Below are positions 34,163 through 39,694 of a stretch of DNA of 39,694 nucleotides, in pieces. Location of the stretch: positions 1 to 39,694 of the forward strand of contig CAJFQQ010000022.1 of NCBI GenBank assembly GCA_904419145.1, written 5' to 3'. A program made the position numbers and the translations under genes. This stretch comes from an uncultured Oscillospiraceae bacterium (GTDB taxonomy: Bacteria > Bacillota > Clostridia > Oscillospirales > Oscillospiraceae). The stretch's first letter is position 1. Each line of letters opens with the position of its first letter. Under the pieces are notes generated by a model. The model ran no database searches. It was not told the DNA's origin and saw only the letters and a list, made by a program, of their open reading frames with translations.

Positions 34163-34204
34163 ATTGTAGCACAGGAATTAGCACTGTCAATAGGCGAGTG
34201 CTAA
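34163..34204 (-). promoter_or_regulatory. CIRCE element overlapping the hsp20 promoter
   Basis: TTAGCACTG-N9-GAGTGCTAA at 34178-34204 matches the HrcA-binding CIRCE consensus at all but one position. On the minus strand TTGACA (34190-34185) lies within it, followed by a 16-bp spacer and TACAAT (34168-34163). Bound HrcA would cover the -35 box. This control is established for CIRCE in Firmicutes; the site itself is seen here. Confidence 0.92.
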
Positions 34205-34406
34205 AGTTCACAAAGGAAATACAGTTTGTTCATAAAATGTATGATTTTTCCCTGTACAGCTGCTGACGCCGTTGCGCTGGGACAATATTGCTGCAATTTG
34301 ATACCCTGGTACAGCGGGTTTCCCGATGCTATGCCGCCCCAGTTTCCAGCAGGTGCGGGTAGTGGGTACGCCGAGCTCAGAGCTTGGCGAAAAAATTTTT
34401 TCCCTC

Positions 34407-34437
34407 TTGACTTTGCCGCTACGTCAACTGCTATATT
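34407..34437 (+). promoter_or_regulatory. MerR-type promoter with 19-bp spacer
   Basis: TTGACT (34407-34412), a 19-bp spacer and TATATT (34432-34437). TTGAC-N11-GTCAA forms a dyad in the spacer. The over-long spacer with an internal operator is the signature of promoters activated by MerR-family proteins through DNA distortion. The gene 22 bp downstream is a MerR regulator, so autoactivation is likely. Confidence 0.85.
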
Positions 34438-34458
34438 GAGTTTTGGGAGGGATGACTG

Positions 34459-35217
34459 ATGGAGTACTCGATCCATGAGCTGTCACACTTATCCGGGGTG
34501 ACCACCCGTACCCTGCGTTGGTATGACAAGATCGGCCTGCTGAAGCCCAGCCGGGTAGCAGAGAGCGGCTACCGCTATTATGGCAGTGCGGAGGTGGACC
34601 GGCTGCAGGATATCCTTTATTACCGGGCCCTCGGGGTGGAGTTGGTCCGGATTAAGGCTTACCTGGACGACCCCTCCTTTAACCGGCTGGCCGCCCTTCA
34701 AAGCCACTTGGCTGTCTTGGAAGAGGAACAGGCACGGCTGGAACAGTTGATCGAGTCGGTTCGGAAAACAATTCGATGTGAAGAAAGGAAAGAGTATATG
34801 AGTGATGAGCAGAAATTTGAAGCGCTGAAACAGCAGATTGTGAGACAGCATGAAGAGCTCTATGGACGGGAGGCCCGAAAGCAATATGGGGACAGCATGG
34901 TGGATGCCGCTCAGCAGGCGGTACAATGCATGACAACAGAGCAGTACCAGAAATGGAAAGAGCTGGAAAAAGAGATCCGGCGGCAGTTGGAGGCTGCCGT
35001 ACAAGCGGGGATTTCACCATACAGCGAGACGGGACGGGCAATAACCGATCTTCACCGCCGGTGGCTCTCCATTACCGGTGGCTCCTATACCCCGGAGAAA
35101 CATCAGGGAATTGCAGCTCTTTATGTTAACGATCCGCGGTTCACTGCCTACTATGATCGGACTGTGCCAGGCTGTGCGCGCTTTTTGTGGGAAGCTGTGA
35201 TGTATTGGGCAAAGTGA
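34459..35217 (+). CDS. MerR-family regulator with TipAS antibiotic-recognition domain
   Basis: A 252-residue TipAL/Mta-like protein. The MerR winged helix (1-70) has YSIHELSHLSGVTTRTLRWYDKIGLLKP, then a coiled-coil dimer helix (about 75-112) with LEEEQARLEQLIESV, then a TipAS globin-like domain (about 120-252) ending in the typical YDRTVPGCARFLWEAVMYW. TipAS domains bind thiopeptides or other hydrophobic drugs and trigger resistance genes. No efflux or resistance gene lies next to it, so its known target here is only its own promoter. GGGAGGG precedes the ATG. Confidence 0.92.
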   Translation: MEYSIHELSHLSGVTTRTLRWYDKIGLLKPSRVAESGYRYYGSAEVDRLQDILYYRALGVELVRIKAYLDDPSFNRLAALQSHLAVLEEEQARLEQLIESVRKTIRCEERKEYMSDEQKFEALKQQIVRQHEELYGREARKQYGDSMVDAAQQAVQCMTTEQYQKWKELEKEIRRQLEAAVQAGISPYSETGRAITDLHRRWLSITGGSYTPEKHQGIAALYVNDPRFTAYYDRTVPGCARFLWEAVMYWAK

Positions 35218-35354
35218 GAAGAACAGTCTCCCGAGATACCCCAGATGGCTGCCCTCTGTTTGAAACGCGCGCAACCTATTTTTGACCCAATCGCTGCCCT
35301 CACATTTCTTTAGGGGGATTTGTGACCCGCATAACGATTTTCCTTCCATTTGCA

Positions 35355-35636
35355 TTACTCCTTTGCATTCTTATTTTTGCTGATCCCGGGTGTTCCGGAG
35401 CTGCCGGCAGTCTGATATGGGGTCAAAACGCTTCCTGACCAGGGGCGGCAGGTGTCTGCCAGTCCCGGCCGGGAAGCGTTTTTTCGTGAGAGTGGATTTC
35501 CCTTGGACAGCCGTCCGACGGCGCCGTGTTCCCAGGCAAAGGCATTCTCTTCTCCTCCAAGCTGGCGGAGAATATTCTCCTTGCGATGGATCGCACGCAG
35601 GCGCTGTTTGTGATAGTAACTGCGGTCTCTGTTCAA
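35355..35636 (-). pseudogene. Truncated copy of the CxCxxC mini-protein gene
   Basis: The first 46 or so residues (MNRDRSYYHKQRLRAIHRKE and on to RLSKG) match the intact gene at 39418-39666. The segment with the HCSCWMC cysteines and the C-terminus is missing. The frame then runs through the downstream terminator hairpin and on to an arbitrary stop. The start is TTG with AAGGAG upstream. A deletion of roughly 109 bp explains the difference. The product, if any, lacks the presumed metal-binding site. Confidence 0.65.
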
Positions 35637-35664
35637 TTGTGCTCACTCCTTGACCGTTCGGGCC
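35415..35664. repeat. Dispersed repeat, copy A (deleted form)
   Basis: About 250 bp closely matching 39336-39694. It runs from ATATGGGGTCAAAA through a hairpin (AACGCTTCC to GGGAAGCGTT, followed by TTTTTT) and the mini-protein gene to its ribosome site and TTCGGGCC. It is about 109 bp shorter than copy B. Confidence 0.85.
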
Positions 35665-35739
35665 ACCTCCAAGAGTCGTCAAGGAAACATGCTTTTTACA
35701 GGCAGCCTATCTGCCAAGAAGAAAGACGGTGATAACCCA

Positions 35740-36060
35740 TCATTTTAATCCGTCCAGTTCAGAATATGTCCGTACTTTTGGAATGTAATAAATTGTATCC
35801 GCAACATCATTCCATCGCTGCCCTGTATTTTCTTTAACACGAATAAGGGTAATATCGTCGCCTGATATACATGTCCCACCGGACACATCCACCACACTCT
35901 TTTCCCGTTTCCTGCGATGACATCAAATGGAGTTAGATCAGTGTTTTTGTGGGGTGCTACTCTTTTGCCAACATGGGATTCACAGTGGCCAAATCATTCT
36001 CACTTTTTTACATTTTCGGTTTGGGCAGAGAATATTTTCATATAAAAGAACGCAAAGTGT
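35740..36060 (-). pseudogene. Decayed treble-clef zinc-ribbon (DUF4379-type) protein gene
   Basis: Read on the minus strand, 35998-35859 gives NDLATVNPMLAKE, a TAG, HPTKNTDLTPFDVIAGNG and KRVWWMCPVGHVYQA. This is one unit of the repeat family whose usual form is ...LAKEWHPTKN...KVWWxCxxGHEYQA. A TAG replaces the expected tryptophan codon (TGG). The frame then shifts to another that reads ISGDDITLIRVKENTGQRW and ends at a TGA (35742-35740), resembling the endonuclease-like C-terminus of these proteins. A TAA lies upstream of the unit near 36010. So nonsense mutations and a deletion have destroyed the gene. Such genes are often found in phage or defence islands. Confidence 0.7.
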
Positions 36061-36209
36061 CATCGCTGAAGGCGCAAAGATCAATCGGCGTCTGATGGCC
36101 CAATGCTATGAGACAATCAGACAGATACTGGGAGATTGGCGTAAAAAGACGGCCTGCCCTGCCCATCCTATCAAATTTTATGATGCGCCATCAAAAGTAT
36201 CATTCTGCC

Positions 36210-36238
36210 TTGCGGAGCGCCGCCAAATATCGTATGAT
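36210..36238 (+). promoter_or_regulatory. Promoter of the frameshifted membrane-protein gene
   Basis: TTGCGG (36210-36215), a 17-bp spacer and TATGAT (36233-36238), 42 bp before the TTG start. Confidence 0.55.
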
Positions 36239-36280
36239 AGGCGCAGGAGATGTGCTGGCGTTACCAGGGAGGTGCTGAAA

Positions 36281-36777
36281 TTGAGTATCCAAGAGGCGCT
36301 CGTCACGATGTTTACCGACGATCCCATCAACTGGATCAAATGGGCGGTCGTATTCGCCATCCTGATCGGCGGCTATGCCATCGCGGTGCCGCTCTACAAA
36401 AAGGTCTCCCACGGCGTCAGCTGGGAGCGGAAACGGGACATTGCAAAGAGCAGGGACCACGTCATCAAAGCGGCTCTGGCGGACAAGCATCCCACCGGCG
36501 AACCACCGGCGAAGTATCCCGCTACAACTGGCGTGCCGTCTATCGCTGCACAGTCGAAGGCGAAGAACGGCAGTATGTTGCCCATTTCAAGCACCCAGCA
36601 ACGCCGCCCCTGTACCTGTATCTCTACTACGTCGATGATCCCGACAAGCTGTTTTCCTGTGAGGAGTACCACTACGAAAACCATAAGGCGATCCTCCTGC
36701 TCCCAGTCATCTTTCTGCCCTGGATTTTGGCTTGCATCGCCCTCGTCCTCCTGGGTGTGGACATGTCGGGATTTTGA
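36281..36777 (+). pseudogene. Two-segment membrane protein gene, frameshifted by an 11-bp tandem duplication
   Basis: The first 70 codons (TTG start behind GGGAGGTG) encode a membrane segment, WIKWAVVFAILIGGYAIAVPLY, then a basic region. At 36492-36513 the unit CCACCGGCGAA occurs twice in tandem and throws the frame. With one unit removed, a single 161-codon frame results. It continues EVSRYNWRAVYRCTVEGEE and ends with a second membrane segment, ILLLPVIFLPWILACIALVLL. Total length minus 11 is exactly divisible by three. The function is unknown. The YRC-centred soluble part faintly resembles DUF3592 proteins and the next gene (inference). Confidence 0.8.
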
Positions 36778-36803
36778 AAGGCATATCAGGCTCCTAAACA
36801 CTC

Positions 36804-36842
36804 AAAAGAGGTTTGTATCGTTCGTGATACGAGCCTCTTTTT
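36804..36842 (+). terminator. Terminator after the frameshifted membrane gene
   Basis: A 16-bp stem with two G-T pairs (AAAAGAGGTTTGTATC / GATACGAGCCTCTTTT) and a 6-nt loop, ending in TTTTT. Confidence 0.88.
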
Positions 36843-36956
36843 GCAATCAGCAGGATATCCCCGGCGGCAGATGACGGAGGATAGGCTGTCGATCTCTCTA
36901 TAAAATTTACGCAGATTTGACGCTTCTGGGATCGATGCGGCCACGCCCAAAGCGTA

Positions 36957-36965
36957 TGATATAAT
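36957..36965 (+). promoter_or_regulatory. Extended -10 promoter before the membrane gene at 37014
   Basis: TGATATAAT is a TGN extended -10 box with a perfect TATAAT. No good -35 is visible, which extended -10 promoters tolerate. Confidence 0.5.
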
Positions 36966-37013
36966 TGAGTTGATTTACACATTTTGAAGTGCGCTGTGTC
37001 AAGGGGGGCTGTC

Positions 37014-37775
37014 ATGACGAACGAAAGTTTGCCGGTCATTACGGCCCCGGCGTGCGTTATGGCCCTGATGCTCACCGCCATTCTGCTGGTGCGCCACCGG
37101 ATGCGGCGGGGTGAGATCGTACAGGTCACGGTGCGCCGGGTGGATCTGGATGACACAGAGCCCCAAAGTCCCACTTCTGTCATCCTCACCTACGTCTTTC
37201 CCTGGCAGTTGCAGACCCTGGAGATCTGCCAGCCGCCCCGCCAGGGAATTTTGCCGCCCCAGGAGGGGGAGCGGCAGGAGATGCGCTGGGACCTCATCAG
37301 CCGCCGCCTGCGGGAACTGCCCTCCGGCCGCTCCTCGGCCATGCCTATTCTAACCTACGTCTTTGTGCTCTCCGCGCTGACGGTGGCCGCCGGACTTGCA
37401 GCAGTCGTCCTTCCGTCTGTGCCCCCCGCATGGTATGTTCTCACCTCTATCTGGGGAGTCATCGGCTTTCTGGCCGCCGTATTTTGGATGGCCCTGCGGC
37501 AGATCCGAGCCTTCGGAAGACAGGTGGAGTCCGGCATCCTTCGGCCGGTGCGGGCGGAATTTCAGGGCTATGTCCGCTGGACGGACAGCGAGGGAGATTC
37601 CATCACCGTGCCGGTTTACCGCTGTTTTTGGAGCGGCCGGGCCTACCGTCTGGAGATTGGCGGCGGAAAGCGGTCCTACCGCCCCGGCGAGACAGTCACC
37701 CTCTACCGGGACCGGCGGAACGGCAGCGTGGTGGAGGCCCCAAAAAAGTACCGCGCCACGCGGCAGACGCTTTGA
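37014..37775 (+). CDS. Membrane protein of unknown function (DUF3592-like)
   Basis: A 253-residue protein. One hydrophobic segment lies at the N-terminus (about 8-26, TAPACVMALMLTAILLV) and two in the middle (about 110-155, with LTYVFVLSALTVAAGLAAVVL and VLTSIWGVIGFLAAVFWMAL). Soluble parts follow each. The C-terminal part (VPVYRCFWSGRAYRLEIGGG, then GETVTLYRDRRNGSVVE) has the look of DUF3592 beta-rich domains; that is a weak similarity judged by eye. I chose ATG 37014 behind AAGGGGGG. It may be a relative of the frameshifted gene upstream. Confidence 0.7.
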   Translation: MTNESLPVITAPACVMALMLTAILLVRHRMRRGEIVQVTVRRVDLDDTEPQSPTSVILTYVFPWQLQTLEICQPPRQGILPPQEGERQEMRWDLISRRLRELPSGRSSAMPILTYVFVLSALTVAAGLAAVVLPSVPPAWYVLTSIWGVIGFLAAVFWMALRQIRAFGRQVESGILRPVRAEFQGYVRWTDSEGDSITVPVYRCFWSGRAYRLEIGGGKRSYRPGETVTLYRDRRNGSVVEAPKKYRATRQTL

Positions 37776-37818
37776 CTGGAGATCTGACCACGAGCCAGAA
37801 GCGTCAAGTATCCTTCTC

Positions 37819-38085
37819 TCAGGCAGTTGCCCGCGGCGAGGCGGCGCCGCTCCGCTGGGCGATGAAGTCTGTAATAGCATCCACCGCCTGGGCCTGCTGT
37901 TCCTCCGCCGAGATGGTGGCGGGCAGATCTCCTTTCTGCGGCCCGTAGTTGCCGAACTGAGCGTGGTTGCCGCCCTCAATTTCCACCACGTTCTCCGTGT
38001 AGCCGATCTTGTCCTCCACGCTCTGGTTCAGGGAGCCGTAGACGGTGAGGGTGTCAACGGGCGGATGATATTCTGTCGGGTATCA
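37819..38085 (-). pseudogene. C-terminal stump of an alpha/beta-hydrolase gene
   Basis: On the minus strand the frame reads DTLTVYGSLNQSVEDKIGY then VVEIEGGNHAQFGNYGPQ and ends ...AVDAITDFIAQ. This is the catalytic-histidine end of the alpha/beta-hydrolase family (GGNHAQFGxYGxQ). About 85 residues remain. The nucleophile-serine half is absent, and a TGA closes the frame upstream near 38087. The break lies where an unrelated plus-strand gene fragment begins. Confidence 0.72.
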
Positions 38086-38198
38086 TCTTGGGCAACAACA
38101 GCGCCGACGACCAGATACCCAAAGACGCAAGGGGCCGCTTTATCCTCCAGGATGGGACGGGGTTCCAGGGCTACCTGTTCGACGAGGGACGGCTCTAA
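38049..38198 (+). pseudogene. 3' fragment of an unidentified gene
   Basis: An open frame with no start codon or ribosome site. It reads ILSGIILGNNSADDQIPKD and ends GRFILQDGTGFQGYLFDEGRL. The coherent composition and the mobile-element mini-gene 17 bp downstream suggest the tail of a gene from the same integrative element. I do not recognise the family. Confidence 0.4.
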
Positions 38199-38215
38199 GA
38201 CTGGGGGCGGCTCCT

Positions 38216-38380
38216 ATGGCGAGGAAGAAGAAAGTCAACGACTACGGCACCGGGATACCTGTCCATGAAGTGGACGCCCTGGCCCGTATCCTGCTTCCGA
38301 AGATATAGCCATTTTTTGAGAGTGAGGGAGAACAACGGGAGTAAGTACAGCAACAGCTTGAACAACAGAAACGAGCATGA
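38216..38380 (+). pseudogene. Mobile-element mini-gene broken by two nonsense codons
   Basis: ATG 38216 behind GGGGGCGG reads MARKKKVNDYGTGIPVHEVD then ALARILLPKI, then TAG at 38306-38308. The frame resumes as PFFESEGEQRE, meets TAA at 38342-38344, then resumes as VQQLEQQKRA and ends at TGA. I recall similar short proteins (KKK..DYGTGIP...LLP.IQ.FFESEEG) in integrative and mobilisable elements of Clostridia. Each internal stop is one base from a Gln or Glu codon. The 55-codon gene is therefore probably dead. Confidence 0.62.
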
Positions 38381-38454
38381 CAAAGGCGGGGACATCGAAG
38401 GAATGGCCACGCCCTCGCTTTTACTTTCATTTATTGATTATCTTTGCTGTCCTA

Positions 38455-38886
38455 TTATTTCTTTTGCTTGAAACAAAAAATTAAAAGTTTAAATACAATG
38501 ACGAAAATTGAAGCGGGGAGCATTGAAATCCAAAGTCCAAGGAGTAGTCCTGCAAAAAAAGACTCTGCATTTAAAATAGCAAATAAACCGAATGTAATTC
38601 CACCTATTAGAATAGACAATAAAATGGAGCGAAGAATTTTTCGGATCCTTACAACACACAAGGAAGAAGAAAGTCCAACAATTAACATGGTAATGATAAC
38701 TTCAAGTAAAAATTCTTTATAAAATCCGTCATTAATAAAAACATACCAACTGAAAAAACCTCCCCCGAATATAAAAAAGAGGAAAATAAACCCTACAAAA
38801 AAACCGAAACATCCGCCCTCGCTTGATGGCTCATGTATTTCTCCGAGTTTCTCCCCGGATTCATCAAAAATATCAAAAAGTTTCAT
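38455..38886 (-). CDS. AT-rich membrane protein of unknown function
   Basis: A 143-residue protein. It has a soluble, acidic N-terminus (MKLFDIFDESGEKLGEIHEP), then four hydrophobic segments at about 25-50, 60-80, 88-110 and 115-140, and a short KQKK tail. I chose ATG 38886 behind AAGGGG; a start six codons upstream has no site. A/T dominates the third positions, unlike the surrounding genes, which points to recent acquisition. It stands alone and I do not recognise the family. The bases on both sides (38381-38454 and 38887-39106) hold no other gene that I can support. Confidence 0.65.
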   Translation of the reverse strand: MKLFDIFDESGEKLGEIHEPSSEGGCFGFFVGFIFLFFIFGGGFFSWYVFINDGFYKEFLLEVIITMLIVGLSSSLCVVRIRKILRSILLSILIGGITFGLFAILNAESFFAGLLLGLWISMLPASIFVIVFKLLIFCFKQKK

Positions 38887-39111
38887 ATCATTATACCCCT
38901 TCAAAGCATTTCTTAAGGATAAACTATTTGGAATTAATACTATAAGGAATTTATTTGCATCTTACCATAGGTCCACTATTAAAGCAATGGTCCGGTTCAC
39001 ATATACACCTTAATTTTATTTCAAACTTTGAAAATTTTGATAATATATAGTTGAGAAAATGACAAGGAATAGTTGTCCTGCCCTTGTCTGTAAAATCACA
39101 TTTTTAATGGA

Positions 39112-39164
39112 AATGATAAATCCGAACACATTACCCACCTGGATAATGTGTTCGGATTATCATT
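39112..39164 (-). terminator. Long hairpin beyond the tRNA-Pro fragment
   Basis: A 21-bp stem with one bulged A between 39112-39133 and 39144-39164 (core CCGAACACATTA / TAATGTGTTCGG), loop of 10. On the minus strand it follows the tRNA CCA by 3 nt, as expected for the native terminator of that tRNA gene. Confidence 0.7.
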
Positions 39165-39167
39165 GTT

Positions 39168-39212
39168 TGGTCCGAGTGGGGAGACTCGAACTCCCGGCAT
39201 CTTGCTCCCAAA
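39168..39212 (-). pseudogene. 3' half of a tRNA-Pro gene (integration-site remnant)
   Basis: On the minus strand, the anticodon loop TTTGGGA (anticodon TGG) is followed by the 3' anticodon stem GCAAG, a five-base variable loop, the T-arm GGGAG-TTCGAGT-CTCCC, acceptor strand CACTCGG, discriminator A and CCA. The 5' half is missing: the five bases before the loop (AAGCG) cannot pair with GCAAG. A fragment running from the anticodon loop to the 3' end is what remains at one end of an element that integrates into a tRNA gene. Confidence 0.75.
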
Positions 39213-39335
39213 CGCTTGAACTAAATTTTTTATGGTTATTTGTAGTGGTTTTTGGTACTTTCCGCTCGGAATTGAATATTTTTCGGCGCTCTTAAATCCG
39301 CTGTTTCCACGTGTTCCGACACTGACTGTGGTCAA

Positions 39336-39694
39336 ATATGGGGTCAAAAACGCTTCCTGACCAGGGGCGGCAGGTGTCTGCCGGTCCCGGCCGGGAAGCG
39401 TTTTTTCGTGAGAGAAATTACTCGGTTTCCAGCAGCTGCTGGATGGCGTCCATTGCCGCCCGCTTATCCCGGATCTGGGGGTCGTCATACGACTTTCTGC
39501 GGCACATCCAGCAGGAGCAGTGAATCTTCCCCTTGGACAGCCGTCCGGCGGCGCCGTGTTCCCATGCAAGGACATTTTCCTCTCCCCCAAGCTGACGGAG
39601 GATCGTTTCCTTGCGATGAATCGCACGCATGCGCTGTTTGCGATAGTAACTGCGGTCTCTGTTCAATTGTGCTCACTCCTTGACAGTTCGGGCC
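39336..39694. repeat. Dispersed repeat, copy B (full form, runs off the window)
   Basis: Closely matches copy A at 35415-35664 but includes the roughly 109-bp segment missing there. It contains the terminator hairpin (AACGCTTCC to GGGAAGCGTT, 39348-39406) and the intact mini-protein gene. It is preceded by a second GGTCAAA just outside (39330-39336). Confidence 0.85.
39418..39666 (-). CDS. CxCxxC mini-protein of unknown function
   Basis: An 82-residue basic protein. The N-terminal half is Arg/Lys-rich (MNRDRSYYRKQRMRAIHRKE). Then comes the cysteine motif KGKIHC50-S-C52-W-M-C55, and an acidic helical end (DPQIRDKRAAMDAIQQLLETE). The HCSCxxC pattern recurs in short uncharacterised proteins of Firmicutes and suggests metal or nucleic-acid binding. 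The start is TTG 39666, 9 nt after AAGGAG; no ATG fits. Its transcript would end in the hairpin at 39348-39406. A truncated second copy is at 35355-35636. Confidence 0.72.
   Translation of the reverse strand: MNRDRSYYRKQRMRAIHRKETILRQLGGEENVLAWEHGAAGRLSKGKIHCSCWMCRRKSYDDPQIRDKRAAMDAIQQLLETE

Noticed and set aside
35014..35355. A minus-strand frame beginning MQMEGKSLCGSQIP behind AAAGGAG
   Set aside because: The ribosome site is reasonable, but the frame runs antisense into the MerR gene and has no coherent composition. I could not support it as a gene.

Overview
The window looks like a chromosome segment of a moderately GC-rich anaerobic Firmicute of the class Clostridia, most likely an Oscillospiraceae gut bacterium (Flavonifractor/Intestinimonas-like). 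This is inferred from the paired glgC/glgD subunits, strong GGAGG ribosome sites, SdpRI, YitT, a TrpR-like YerC and a CIRCE-controlled Hsp20. No 16S gene is present, so the genus cannot be fixed.

Region 1 (1-9.2 kb) is a complete glycogen locus, glgB-glgC-glgD-glgA-glgP. A TTGACC-17-TATAAT promoter drives it, and ATGA overlaps couple glgB/glgC and glgC/glgD. It sits beside an 11-codon remnant of an AbrB/SpoVT gene. Region 2 (9.3-16.0 kb) holds housekeeping and regulatory genes: an ECF sigma factor with a membrane partner, a YitT transporter, an SdpR/SdpI-like pair with a recognisable operator, YerC plus a methyltransferase, two small proteins, a 0.75-kb non-coding block full of hairpins, and hslO (Hsp33). 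Region 3 (16.05-16.75 kb) is a five-tRNA cluster (Val-Asp-Phe-Gly-Cys).

Region 4 (16.8-29.4 kb) is the most interesting part. It has an orphan URO-D-type methyltransferase-like protein, then a DeoR regulator in front of a lipoate-dependent 2-oxo-acid dehydrogenase complex. The complex comprises a two-lipoyl-domain E2, an E3 and an E1 with alpha and beta fused. Next come an MBL-fold protein and a GntR/FCD regulator divergent from an SDR dehydrogenase plus two tandem, diverged transaldolase-family proteins that both keep the Schiff-base lysine. My inference is one catabolic module: SDR oxidation, aldol cleavage, then oxidation of a 2-oxo acid to an acyl-CoA. I do not recognise it as a named pathway, and the substrate is unknown.

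Region 5 (29.7-35.2 kb) carries TetR plus oleate hydratase, an OGG1-type DNA glycosylase, a CIRCE-controlled Hsp20, and a MerR/TipAS regulator whose own promoter has the diagnostic 19-bp spacer. Region 6 (35.2-39.7 kb) is a decaying accessory zone. It contains two copies of a repeat carrying a CxCxxC mini-protein gene (one with a roughly 109-bp deletion), a broken treble-clef zinc-ribbon gene, a membrane-protein gene frameshifted by a perfect 11-bp tandem duplication, an alpha/beta-hydrolase stump, a mobile-element mini-gene with two nonsense codons, an AT-rich membrane gene, and the 3' half of a tRNA-Pro gene that looks like the att end of an integrated element continuing past the right edge.
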